Source: Emmonsiellopsis sp. PD_33 (Eukaryota > Ascomycota > Eurotiomycetes > Onygenales > Ajellomycetaceae). From it: 64,000 nt of DNA. Both the position numbers and the translations under genes were made by a program. Location of the stretch: positions 208,773 through 272,772 of the forward strand of contig JANTQF010000009.1 in assembly GCA_032988165.1 (NCBI GenBank). Direction: 5' to 3'. Positions within the stretch are counted from its first letter, which is position 1, and each line of letters begins with the position of its first letter. Positions 32,991-44,338 of this stretch are shown here, piece after piece. A model generated the notes under the pieces. It was given only the letters and a program-made list of their open reading frames with translations. It had not been told where the DNA came from and ran no database searches.

Positions 32991-34467
32991 CTAGGACACA
33001 GGAACCATCAACCGGTCAATATCAGGCCCCCATCCTCCATCCACCCCAGAAAATAAAATCGTATTCGTCCCCGACTTTAAATCAACGTGGAAACTGCTGC
33101 TAGCAACATCACTCCCCTGCGGCAGAAATGCAACCCTCTGCGCTTCCCCATCGTTCACAACCACATCAGCGAATCTCTGGCCATCATCCCCGTTCAAATG
33201 CTTGATTCGAATCGTCGTTCGCGTATCCGCACTACTACTAACAGACGAGAACAGCGCAGTACCACTCGCTGAGCCACCAATATAGCCAGCCGCAGAGGAT
33301 CCGGAACACGACGAGCAAGATATCGTCCTCGCGTCCCCGGCCAGCGTTGCTGCCTCACCCTCATAGGAATCCTCGCTTGGGCCCGGCTCCCATACCCCAA
33401 TAGCGATATCCGTGATGACCCAGTTGACTCTGTTTGCCATTTTAACTGTCGTGCCGGAGATCTCCAGCGGGAGCCAGATGTAGGTGCTTCGCATGAGATT
33501 TCCGCTGTGCCAGCGATCCCCCATGTAAATTGCCGTGTTCCCTAGTGGGAGGATGAAGGTTGTTTGTGACGCGTACGTATTGCTTCCGCTGTCGGCGAAG
33601 GTTTGCCAGGACGACCATGGCCCTCCCATTGAGGTTGCGGTGCTGTATACATTGTCATTCGGGTCCCAGCCGGTAAGTTTAGAGCCGAACATGTAATAGG
33701 TGTCTCCCTTCTTCAGAACTGCAGGTGATTCAATGCTTTCGGACCAAAGGTAGGTTTCAGATTCGACAGTGAGGTAGTCGGCGGAAAGCTTCATTATCCT
33801 AAGGCCATTTTCACGCTGGCGGGGGGTAGGGAATTAGCGACTGTGCTGCAGAGGGAAAGTAACAATGCTCCTTACATCTTCACTTAGCAAATATCCCGTT
33901 TCATCATCGTCGACAAACACGCCCATATCCCGACTCTGATGGTCCATCGGACGAAAACTCCCCTGGTACGAATATTCCCCGCATACCTCGCTGCCGGTAG
34001 CCACCCCAACTGCTGCCTCGCCATAGTCGCTACTATCAATATGCAGGTACAAAACGTACTGTCCAGTGCTTTTGTTATAGACTACTTTTGGCCTCTCAAC
34101 GACACGACTGGGCCCCAGATCGCCACTGCCTTGTCTCGTGAGCAATGCGCCAACATACGTCCATTCAACCAGGTCGGTCGAGGAGTAGCAGTTGATATTC
34201 TGAAAGGCGGAACCTTCAGTCTTGTCCTCGCCGATCATGTAAAAGGTGTCGTCCACTTTGATGACGCCTGCGCCGTGGGCTTGCACATGCTCGCCTGTAT
34301 TGGCCTAGATGTGGGAAAGTGGATATCAATATTTGATGAACGGGGCTTGGGAGAAGAGCACTCACGGCGGTCCATGTGGCCCCCGGTATGATCTGGAGGG
34401 CTGCATTCACAGCACCCCCCAAAGCCAGCAGCGTGGTGGCTAGAGTCGCAAGTGGGAACCTGGCCAT
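32991..34467 (-). CDS. Secreted GH43 exo-beta-1,3-galactanase-like enzyme with CBM35
   Basis: Predicted extracellular enzyme acting on beta-1,3-galactan side-chain-bearing polymers such as arabinogalactan. Three exons are inferred: 34366-34467, 33876-34304 and 32991-33815, giving 451 aa. Residues 1-22 form a signal peptide ending AVNA. The GH43 five-blade propeller covers about residues 23-315, with QAHGAGVIKVDDTFYMIGED at the start. The likely general acid is E206 in SIESPAVLKKGDTYYMFGSK. Residues about 325-451 form the CBM35 module (YEGEAATLAG, GGSASGTALF, GVDGGWGPDIDRLMV). This domain pair is that of fungal galactan 1,3-beta-galactosidases. The first intron must use the upstream of two AG acceptors 10 bases apart to stay in frame. 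Substrate is inferred from the family. Confidence 0.88.
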
Positions 34468-35482
34468 CGTCGCATTTGAGACCAGTTATCTACCAGCGTG
34501 CAATTGTCCTGAGGGGTAGAAATTTCTTCCTGCGAGGTTTATATATTTCGCACGCAAAATCCCCCATTATACTAGCCGATAAAAAGAAGGAAGGGTTAAG
34601 AACCTCATATATAATCAATCAGATTGCAGCATTTAGATTATTGGGCGGACTAACGGATGCATACCCCTGGCAAGGGGGCCAACCCGCATGAGGAAAAAGA
34701 GCAGCATATTGCAGAAAACATTCAACTTCTCCCTGCCGGCCCCCGAGACTGGACCGGGCCCCCCAAGCGGGTATCCGGGGTAAATGGTCGGGATCCATAG
34801 AGTTACGGATGGGGTTCCCGGTCCGCCAAAACGGAAATGCGGAGGATCTGTCGGATAAATATTTCCTCAAATATGCTATAAATATTGGGTTAGTAATGTG
34901 TTCTGGAGCACATTGCGTAACTGTTCTGAATGGCCCGGTTTCTCAACAGCAAGATGTTGTGCTCAGTTCAAGGTGGTGATGGAATGGTTGGGTCAAAGCT
35001 ATGTTAAATAACTTGTTAAATCATCTGGCTCAGGGGCTAAGATGGACGAGATATTTACGATATCAAGAGCCAACCATAACAGAATGTGTTTGTATGAGTT
35101 CATTTAAATTCTTTTTTAGTGACTCTGATGATAATTGGTTTATCTCTGGCTTAAATCCATAGTTCTGGTATTCTCAATGCCCCCTATTTCGTTGGAGAGT
35201 GCGGAGTATGTAGTTATTGATTATGTAATCCATTCTGATATATCAAAACAACAGACGACATCCTCTCTTCATACAACAGAGACGTCCCGGTCCTGGAATT
35301 ATCAACACTGTGCAATGCCGCAGAGGGGTCTACATCTTCATGTCTAGCTTATAACCGCATGCCGAACTTCCAATAAAGACCTAGTTCCGGCCATGTGCTT
35401 GACAACCCCCCGGCATACGGATCTCACAGCGCTACCTTGAACCCAGCCGGTTAGCACACGCACCAGAAACCAGGCCTGTGAA
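34468..35482. promoter_or_regulatory. Divergent promoter region, galactanase and atg16
   Basis: A gap of 1015 bases between divergent start codons. It contains TTTATATATT about 75 bases upstream of the galactanase start, a CCGGGG near 34777 that fits the CreA consensus SYGGRG, and GGCTAA at 35035 that fits the XlnR-type site GGCTAR. Such short motifs also occur by chance. No gene was found. Confidence 0.4.
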
Positions 35483-36470
35483 ATGGCATCTACAAACTGG
35501 CGGGAAGAGTACTTCCTAGCTCTCGGAGTCAGAGATGCGCGAGAGCAAGCAAATGCAGCAGTATATGATGCCTGTAAGCCCCCGCTCATCGACATAGCTC
35601 CGACTACCCCTCTATCCAAGATATAGACAGCTTCGACCGTACCCTACCTACCTATCTCCAGGACGAGCCGGCACCTTTTTACGTATACTAGATAACCTGA
35701 CCAAACCATGATCAAAAACCATCCAGACACCCGCTTAGCCGACCGCACCAGCCAGCTCCAAACCCACGCCCATTCTCACTCCCCCAGCGCCCCCTCCACC
35801 CCGCACCGAACCAGCTCCCCCGCCTCCACCACCACTGCCACCAGCGGTAACAACAATAACAGCAATAAAAAACCCACACCGGCGCCCCAACAACCCAGCC
35901 ACCTCGTGCACCGCCCCTCCTCGGCCTCCCTCCAGCTCGCCGCGGCGCGTCAAGACCTCTCCGAAGCCCAACGCTCGCGCACAGAACTACAGGAGAAGCT
36001 ATCGAGGACCAGCAGTGAGCTCGAGAAGTTGAAGAAGAAATACAATGCGGATGCAAGGAGGATGGATTCGTTGGTTGCGGAGCGGGCGCAGTTGGTGGTT
36101 CGGTTGAGGGATAGAGATGAGGAGTTGAGGGGGAAGGCGAAGTTGTTGGATGTAGGTTTTTTTGATTCTTTTTTGATACCTACTTACATACATACATGCA
36201 TACACGTACCCCGCGCGGGGGGGTGGATGCTTAAACCGCGGATTGAGGGGGGAGATTGGTACCGACGGGTTTGTTTGCTCTGATACTAACCATGTGCAAT
36301 GGCAATGACAGGACATCCAAGCCGAGATCGTCTCGCTGAATCTAGAGATCAACATGTCTGATCAGAAAGCGAAGAAGCTTGAGGCGGAGAACAAAGAGCT
36401 GGTCGATCGATGGATGGCGAGGATGGGCAAGGAGGCCGATGCGATGAACGAGGCGTCGAGCTTTTCTTGA
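35483..36470 (+). CDS. atg16: Autophagy protein Atg16
   Basis: Coiled-coil subunit of the Atg12-Atg5-Atg16 complex, which directs Atg8 lipidation at the phagophore. Three exons are inferred: 35483-35573, 35727-36151 and 36312-36470, giving 224 aa. Exon 1 supplies the Atg5-binding helix, WREEYFLALGVRDAREQANA, and splicing continues into YTRLADRTSQLQ, the conserved segment of fungal Atg16. A Ser/Thr/Pro-rich insertion follows (about residues 45-95). A long coiled coil runs from about residue 100 to 215 (LEKLKKKYNADARRMDSLV, EIVSLNLEINMSDQKAKKLE). Fungal Atg16 has no WD40 domain and this one has none. Exon 2 is nearly pure C-ending codons in its first half and G-ending afterwards. Confidence 0.93.
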
Positions 36471-36892
36471 ACTTTACATATCTGGGCATTCTTACCCCTG
36501 TTATATGCTGAACCTGCATGCTGTTTACATGAGAGGCATGTAATGGTCATGACTGCATGAGGAAGCTGTGGAGGGGTGGGATGGAGGGAATGGGGGGGGG
36601 TGCAGCAGTATATATGGTTTGGACATCAAAACGGAGGCCATCAAATGACACGGCATAGTGTCACGAAATGAAACGAAACGAAACGATGCAATGATGCGAT
36701 GAGTAGTTATATCACTCCTATATTTATACTAACCGAAGCAATGACAATTATTTATATTTGCCCTGCGCATCCATTGGCGTTAATTGATCAGATCCGATTA
36801 ACGAAGTTGGGTTTTTCTCTGGTTCCCTATGACCAGGTATCCCAGATGTATCTCCGGCTCTCCGTAAGTTTGCCCCCAACTCCCGCATTTCT
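36471..36892. other. Intergenic region after atg16
   Basis: This contains the atg16 3' end, a short GAAAC repeat and no recognisable gene. It is the left edge of a gene-poor stretch that contains the relics. Confidence 0.5.
36668..36685 (+). repeat. GAAAC microsatellite
   Basis: Three to four tandem copies of GAAAC, with further imperfect copies to the right, in intergenic DNA. Confidence 0.65.
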
Positions 36893-36989
36893 GTGTCCCT
36901 AACATTCATACAGAGTCTTCCTGTATCATGCATGCCAGGCCTCAGCTTCGTTCTAACTTGGTTGCCTAGTTGCCCACGCCACAGACAGG

Positions 36990-38945
36990 CAGGACATGCA
37001 GGCAAAGAGGGCATCTTAAATAGGCGTCGCGGACACAGCGCCTATGGGCAGCGGCAACTTAATATGGAGCTCTGTCCGGTTCAGTTCCAACTTATCGAGA
37101 ACGCGCGGACCGTTTTTGAAACTATGTTCGGATTCTTCAAAGATCTAGTCCCCGGGCTGGAGATTATTCGGAAAGAAGTCAACCCGTTCAAGGGCTTGTG
37201 GCTGGTGATTACTATCGCAAAGCGGGTTTTTATCTCGCTGCGGGATTTTTGGATCTATGCGGTGGAAACCTATAGGAATCCCCCGCTTTGGGTCGTTGGC
37301 TATCAAGTTGTACTCTATCAAGAGCGAATTTTCGGCAAACTGCGGCCGGAAACTATGCTACTGAAGAATGCAGCGCAGGTTCGGCATCATGAGAATTTAA
37401 AGAGCTTTTGCAATACGTTTCAGCGGTCTCATCGGGGTATTTATCTTTCTTCCCATTCTTCTGGGTTTCCCTCTGTCTTCCTTCCTTCTTTTTTCTTTCT
37501 TTGTTGACTTCAGGTCGTGCTGCTATTATATATGTAGAAATGTGTTAACAGATGGTTACTAGACGACGGTCATCAGCACGTCTTCGACTAGCTCAAAGCT
37601 CCAGACGACGCCACAGATTTGAAGAAAGCCCCAGACGACAAGATGGCTCGTGCACGTGGGTTCTTTCTAGAGCGGAATATAAATCGTGGTCAGCTACCGC
37701 CTTCAATACGCGGTTCCTGATCCTGTATGGCATTCCTGGCACGGGAAAAACAATTTCATAGTTGAACGGGCCAGAGGAGCGTTTCAGAGTGGCACAGGTC
37801 ACAAGAAACCTTGCCTGACTCTACCACTTTTTCAAAGCAGGCGATGAGACAAGTAGCACTCCCCTGGCGGCCGTAAAATTGCTTCTCGGCCAGCTCTACG
37901 GCTTTGCGCTAGAGAAAAAGGATCGACAATTTGCGACCAGAACTGCGGGTTACGTACCTAAAGATATTACAGGCTTTGAACGACAAACCCCTTGGGGAGC
38001 AAGACTTCGTCCTACGAGTATTCCAATGGGTTGTAGGGAGTATTCGACCTTTACGCTCGTGTGAAGTGGGCCAGACGCTACAAATTCACCAGTTTCGCGG
38101 TACCACCTATGAGGATGACGACGAGTACGAAGAGACATATATTCTCACGGAGCTGTGGTGAAGGTGTGCGGCTCCCTGGCTCAATATTCCGGCCTCGATG
38201 ATGGAGATGCTATTCGCCGAATACATCTATCGGCAAGAGAATTTCTGCAGGAACAAATTATGCAATCCACTGCAATTCCAGTTGAACTCAGCAAGTACTT
38301 CATCGACGTCATGACCTCGAACGAAATGTTTGCAACAGCGTGTCTCAATGTCCTGCAGTCTCCCTCCGTGTGGAGCAATGATTATTTCCAAGTCTCCGTC
38401 AAACCCCACCATATAAGAGCAAGCCTGATCACCTTGGGCCCACTCCTCGAATACGCGGTATTATACTGGCCGGGATTCGCGTGCACGTTCGCCGAGGCAA
38501 TATCTAAAGAGGATGTTTGTTAAGATTATCGAACAACCCCAGGGTCTTTCTAAGCTTTTGGCTCTTCTGCTTGATCCGCTCTAGGGTCTTTGCTGGCTTG
38601 AGGAGTATATCCGTTTCGGAGGGATCGACATTGGGATATACGCGGTCGAGAGAATCCGAGAGCGTTCACCCCACGAGATTGGGCTGCACAAGTGATACAT
38701 GGCCTAGATACCTTTTTAGAGACGATCCACTGCTACCCAGAAAGTATCCATTCGTGCGTGGAGGACTTCTAGCCTACCACGAGCCCAAACAAGCAAACGC
38801 AGACGTTAACTCCCTCTTAGAGCCTGGTCCTAAGATGACTTGTGGAGTCCAAGACGGGGAAGGCCCAAAGACGGGCACATACGTTGATTTCCCTATCGAT
38901 GACGGCCCTGTCCTGGATATTGTCTATTCACGGAAAATGAAATGA
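36990..38945 (+). pseudogene. Broken NACHT/NLR-type (STAND) gene
   Basis: Pieces of an NLR-like signalling ATPase in correct order but in shifting frames with stops. Positions 37000-37435 encode a helical N-terminal piece (ENARTVFETMFGFFKDLVPG). Positions 37630-37761 encode RRQDGSCTWVLSRAEYKSW followed by the P-loop GIPGTGKT, which then hits a stop. Positions 37931-38160 resemble the post-NACHT helical segment (LGEQDFVLRVFQWVVGSIRP). After a frame change, 38158-38523 continue with DDGDAIRRIHLSAREFLQEQ and the tail LLEYAVLYWPGFAC. Weaker NLR-like residues follow to about 38780. The last 150 bases (GTYVDFPIDDGP) recall the PIDGPGG segment of the F-box-family gene at 41869 and may come from another relic. 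Repeat sensor domains (ankyrin, WD40 or TPR) are absent. Unusual introns could rescue part of it, but the stop directly after the P-loop argues for a pseudogene. Confidence 0.6.
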
Positions 38946-39183
38946 GAATCATGGGAATGGCTGCAGCTGCCCGAGGATGATTACAAGTATATCCGCTCAT
39001 ATATGATATTTACTGCAATAGTTTGTCTTCGATAACCATCAAACAAGCACTTTTAATAAAATAATTCCGTGGTATCTTGACATAGCTAACATACAAGAAC
39101 AAAGAAATGTCAACTGTATACTATATTCCACTATATGCAGCAAGGTTGACAGCCCGCATTTTTATTAAATTGTGTCTCGCTTT

Positions 39184-40603
39184 CTAATATTCAGTCCAGT
39201 TTCGTCCTGACCACATGGCTTCATTGGGAAATGCCCCAGCTTTGCGGATTTCCTTGCCTCTCTTTTCGACTTCAGTCCAAACCCGAAGAATATTTTGTCC
39301 AGTCAGCTTGCGGACTTGCTTATCCGTGGCGCCCCGGTCAAGAACATGCTTAATGAGATCTGGGTACTTGGACACATCCTAGGTTGCAATGTCAGTTTTA
39401 TCAAATCTTTCGATGCGACGGGGTTTATGGATAAAATAATACCCACCTCTAGGCCGATTGGAAGGTCATCAGTACCGTCAAAATCACCTCCAAGGCCAAC
39501 ATGGTCCCACCCAGCTATGTCGGCGATGTGATAGATGTGGTCCACCACGGCTTCAATATCCGCGGACTCGGGGTTGGTCACATTCACAAAGTTATTTACG
39601 AAGGTAACCATAACCACTCCATTATTCTCCTTGACCATGAGCAGAACATCGTCGGGAACGTTGCGAATGTGGTTGGAGACGGCGTAAGCTGATGAGTGAG
39701 AGAACATCACTGGCACATCTGTAACCTTGAGCACATCTCTCATGGTATTGGGGGAAACGTGGGACAAGTCAACAACCATCCCAAGACGGTTCATTTCCTT
39801 GATGAGCTCCGGGCCAAAGTCTGTCAGGCCTTTATCCTCTCCACCATTCTTCACGGTTGCCGCAGCAGTTGCCCAGGCATTGTCACAGTCATGAGCGATG
39901 GTCATGTAGCGAGCGCCCAGGTCATATAGTGTGCGCAATGCTCCTAGGGAGTTTCCGACTTGATGCCCTCCCTATATTACCACAAGCACATGGATTAGCT
40001 GTCTGCTGAGGAGAGTTAAGACAGTATGTGATATGCTTACTTCAACACCAATGAAACTGCCAATCTTCCCTTTTTTGAAAGCGTCGTGAGCACAAGCGGG
40101 AGTCTCGCAAAATTGCAAATCATCCGAATACAGCTCGGCCCACCGTTTTGTTACATCGATTTGCTCCAGTGTATTTCTCACAACCCACTAGAACACCCAG
40201 TCTCGAATTAGTGCTCCGTTTTAGAGGGTTTAGGATTAGTTCGAGAACTTACCGATGGACTATCTGGCGTTGCATTTGGGTCCGGCAGGCAATCCACGAA
40301 CACACTCCAGAACTGTCCTCCCAACTTACCCTCGCGGAGCCTCTTGAGATCGGTACTGCCCGATAAATGACCCTCGAAGTCGAGTTTTCCATCATATATT
40401 TGATCATGGGTGGTTTCCCTGATAAAATAGGGGAAATCGTTATGGCCGTCTATTAACGGCGAGCTTTTGAGAATGGCTTGTGCGCGCGCCTCGTTGCCTT
40501 GATGCGGAGAAGCGGATGCGACTCCGCTCAACAATGCTGTCAAGGCAAGGAGAGGGGTCAATAGTCCAGTATTGGTATTGCGGCGACAGTTGGATAAGCC
40601 CAT
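39184..40603 (-). CDS. M19-family membrane dipeptidase-like enzyme
   Basis: Zinc dipeptidase of peptidase family M19 (renal dipeptidase type), predicted to cleave dipeptides outside the cell or in the secretory pathway. Four exons are inferred: 40253-40603, 40041-40187, 39447-39971 and 39184-39378, giving 405 aa. The N-terminus is a signal peptide (LLTPLLALTALLSGVASA). The di-zinc ligands are all present: H54 and D56 in IDGHNDF, E166 in SFIGVE, H237 in VVDLSHVS, H258 in VMFSHSSAY, plus the Asp of GLGGDFDG. An upstream in-frame ATG at 40702 would add 33 residues, but the start at 40603 gives the better signal peptide. No GPI signal is evident. It is the one clearly intact ordinary enzyme inside the relic-rich stretch. 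Confidence 0.9.
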
Positions 40604-41868
40604 GATGAGATTCAAAAACTTAACGTCTTGCTTAGCTATAAAAGGCGGCGGATAATAAGAAAAAAGAGCAAGATTGATACAGAGAAAGGGAAAGATTCCC
40701 ATTAAATATTCCGAGAATAAATGACAGGGGAGTTACATCCCGTCCTCTCCTCGCGTTGTTTATCAACAATCGGCCTAGATCTAGTGACCTTAACCGCTTG
40801 AGACTGACCAAAAGATACTATCTCCTCGTCCGTAAACCCGGCAGTTTTAGCCTCCTTTTCTTGGTTGCGCTTTCGGAAACTTTTTATTGACACGATACTT
40901 CCAATCCGGCTCATAGCTTGACTGAAGCTTGAAGATATGGCAGGGAAAAAGACACTAAAACTGCTTGGTTTCCAGACCAGATCAAAAACCAAGCTTTGAA
41001 ATATCCACTCTGAATCCTAGGTTATGGACGATATAAAACTAAGCATTTCCGACAGGCACCGGCCGTTCAATCTGCGGGGAAACTTTTTCGAAGATAAGGA
41101 CCCATTGTATGTAATGTAACTGGATGCTCCCGATTGCCGAATCATGAAGGTTACATCGAATGCTCGGAAAGTTCCGAGGTCGTTCCCGGCAAGATTCAAT
41201 AATAATCAGATTTCATTCCTCTTCCCGCCCTCCTGCGCTTGGGGACATGGAGCCTTTTGACGGTCCACGGTTTCTATCCAATATAGTTAGCTGGCGCACC
41301 CAAAAAAAATATAAAAAAGAGAAAAGAATACATACGACAGCCGGGATTCGCTGGTGGTCACCCACCCAACTACTAGCCGGCCGGCGAGTGGCTTAAGTAC
41401 GGCTGAGCGGACGGGAAGCCCTGTTTTCCACTCCCTATGGTCGTATGTGCCTGTTCCTCAAGGGAATGGGGATATGAGCATTGAGGAGTCATTTGGCCTC
41501 CACCACGATAAGCGGGTCTTCGTGGTGCGTTCTCTTTTCACGGAAACAATGAAATCGCAGTATTGCGCTGTCCTGATGGATTTGAAACGGCTCACCTTTG
41601 AAAGTTTTGAGATAGTGCGGTGTGTAGTTGTTGTGAAGTTGCGGTTCAAGCTGTGTGTTCGGAAGCGGATCAACAGTTGCTCCGTCCTCAGATCTATATC
41701 AAGGTCGACGTCCTCGTTCTAAAAGACATCAGAAGCTAAATCGTCCACCCCCGGATGCTGTATGGTCTTTGTTCCTTTTCTTTTTTCTTTCTCTGGATTC
41801 CGGTCAATCTGAAAGGTCATCTATAGATTTACTCTCTACCTCGCAGTCAAAACTACTACTCAATTACC
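40604..41868. other. Intergenic region with doubtful short frames
   Basis: A 96-codon minus-strand frame at 40702-40992 (SRIGSIVSIKSFRKRNQEKE) and a 122-codon plus-strand frame at 41354-41722 (YVPVPQGNGDMSIEESFG) look slightly protein-like, but I recognise neither. They could be fragments of lost genes. Promoters of the dipeptidase and of the F-box gene should also lie here. Confidence 0.4.
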
Positions 41869-44338
41869 ATGCCTAGTACCAACGTGGGTCCGCCGTCATT
41901 CAAATCTGGCCTAATGACCGATTTCCCCTGCTTAGCATGTGGATTTCTGATCATCAGTCATTTTGATTTTCCCGAGTTTCTGTGCAATTTGCGGGAACAT
42001 GACATATTCTGTAATACTTCCTTGGAATGGATGGAGGAATTCCGAACGTGTACGCAGTTGGTCCAACACCCACTTATCGTCAAGTTCTTTTACCCCTTTC
42101 TGACCACATGTTTAGTTCATAACGAAGAGCCGTTTCTCTCAGGCATTGGTTGCCATCCCGGACCTTATAACCCTGATCAGGATTCCGGTCGGTTCAACGC
42201 ACCCTTGGACCCGACCAGACATTATAACGATGGTAACCAGCAGAACTCTGACGAGATTACATTTAAGCCCCGGTCACGCTGTTCTAATGAAGCAGAGCTT
42301 GATATTGTTGGGTATTCGATCCATCAGTCTTGCTGGCGACTTCTTGAAAACCAGGCACAGCGCCATGGTGTGGAGTCCCTTATGAATCCCCAATATATAG
42401 CTTTCCTATACAATCTATATCGATCAACCTTTGACGGTTCAGGCCGCGAAGACACAAATGGGTTTGGGGGGCTTTTAGATAGTAGTAAGACTCTATTTTC
42501 CTGAAAGCCTTCCTTCGCACTTATGCTCACTGCATAGAAAACCGTTTCGATGGATATAGTATCTCCCCAGTGTTACACGATGCAGTGTTCGACCCCGCCA
42601 ACATCAAACAAATTTCGATTCTTATCAGACAGGCGCGAGACCAAGCTGTGGTGCCATTGAAAGAAAGCCCGATATTTGGTCGCGTCCGTAACTTGAATAT
42701 CCGTAGGGCCCAGTCCAGCAGCTCCCATGGCAATTCTCGACCTTCTCTCCACGCTCTACCGCGAGAGATCATCTCGATGATAACTGAACATATCCCGACT
42801 GCGAGTCTTCTTAACTTTTGGATTGCATTTCCCGGTGTTCCAGATTACATGCCGCAGAGATTCTGGAGGTCCCGATTCAGCTATGGAATGGACTTTGGCC
42901 ATCTTTTCGAGTTCGAACAGATTTGGAATGCCAATAATATCCACTGGTATACACTCTTCTGGAAAGCTAGAGAAATTGCCAATTCCCCTACTTCTGGTCC
43001 TCCAATTCGTAATCGCCGTCGAATTCTTCCCATTGTCGATCAACTAGTCAAGTTGGCAATAAAATATGAAAACAAGGAGGTTGAAGGGATAGACCGAGAT
43101 ACGGAGCACCCGATTCTGCTTCAGACCGATGGATTGTCAGCACACAAGGCAAATTTGCCTTTGCCACCTTCTTGGGAGATAAGAACACTTGATCTTTCAA
43201 CTGTTCGGATTGGTAGCCGGCAATACATATGTGGCCTTCGAATAAATGAAAGCATCAGTGGGCTCGGCTACCATCACCATGATACTAGTGAGAGGTTCGA
43301 AATTAACATCGGTTCAGATGGCTTTGTTCAAGAGTTCCTTATACATATGGATCGGTTTGGAATGCGTGGACTACAACTTATAACCAGCCATGGATGCAAA
43401 TATGGAAGAATTCTCGAGACAAGCTCGTCTGATGAGTTATCCCTGACTGTTTTACCCGTGGGAAAGCTACTTATCGGCCATTTTGATGTTTGATCCACCG
43501 TTTCATTAAACAAAATCCTCGTCTGTGTCAGCCCATTCTTTGCAACTAACGGTTTATATCTTGAGTTTAGGCAACCAAAATAACTGCATTCGGGGTTGAT
43601 GAACCTATCCCTATGCCTCGGGATAGCCGCAACAGCCTTCTTTGGCAGACAGCTTTTCCCCCAGTAGATACGACGGTGGCCATAGACCGACACATGTATC
43701 ATGAGATTGTGCCTCATCCCTCTGTTTCATGGAACGTCAAATACAATCCAGTGCAGTATCACATTTTCAAAAGTCAAGAGTCACTCCTGGGAATTACGGC
43801 ATATTTGGAATTTTGGAAGCATATGCCTGGCCTTGAATTCACATATAAGCGAAACGAAAACCCGCACTGCCCTACGGAGCACTCACCTACTGAAAAGGTA
43901 TCATTCGGCGAACGAGGCGGGACACGCGTTCATTTCCCCATCGACGGCCCTGGAGGGGAACGTATAACTGACCTATATGTCATCACTGCAAATTCACTTG
44001 CCATGGGTCCAATTGTATCAGTATGCTCTGGACCCCTTTCATTTCTCCACCCTCTGTATAATGATCCTCTCTCTTACTGCAAGAAGTTCATCTGAATTGT
44101 CCAACTTACCAAGGTATTTTAGCTATCTACCAATCGAGGCCGGCGATTTTGGTTCACCCAGGGTGGAAATTTCTCTAAAGGTGTACTACCCAAGAAGTAT
44201 TCCATTGAGACACACTATGCTCCTAAACCAGACGAGAAACTCATTGGGCTCTTGTGGGCATCAGGCGGCTCTGAAAAGTGGCGAAGCTATATCTGGAATT
44301 TCGGCCTTCTTTGTAGCTCGACTGTAAATAATAAGTAG
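41869..44338 (+). CDS. F-box protein of a large fungal family (DUF7600-like C-terminus)
   Basis: Probable substrate adaptor of an SCF ubiquitin ligase, of unknown target. Four exons are inferred: 41869-42484, 42538-43487, 43571-44014 and 44123-44338, giving 741 aa. The stops that seem to break the frame all fall inside introns. The F-box starts near residue 278 (LPREIISMITEHIPTASLLN) and ends with the typical FWRSRF. The C-terminal half resembles the family in which a GHFDATKITAFGV-type junction is followed by LLWQTAFPP, MPGLEFTYK, VHFPIDGPGGERITDLYV and STNRGRRFWFTQGG. The donor of intron 3 is uncertain: GTATCA at 44015 or GTATGC at 44021, both in frame. The N-terminal 200 residues carry Cys-containing motifs (PCLACGFLI). 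The neighbouring relics suggest a fast-changing locus, but this copy appears intact. Confidence 0.7.

Noticed and set aside
34730..34810. C/G-rich imperfect palindromic sequence in the divergent promoter
   Set aside because: The inverted arms are short and interrupted; no clear function beyond the single CreA-like hexamer.
41869..44338. Initially read as an F-box pseudogene in three pieces
   Set aside because: Three introns with acceptable splice sites restore one continuous frame and the family motifs, so an intact gene is preferred.
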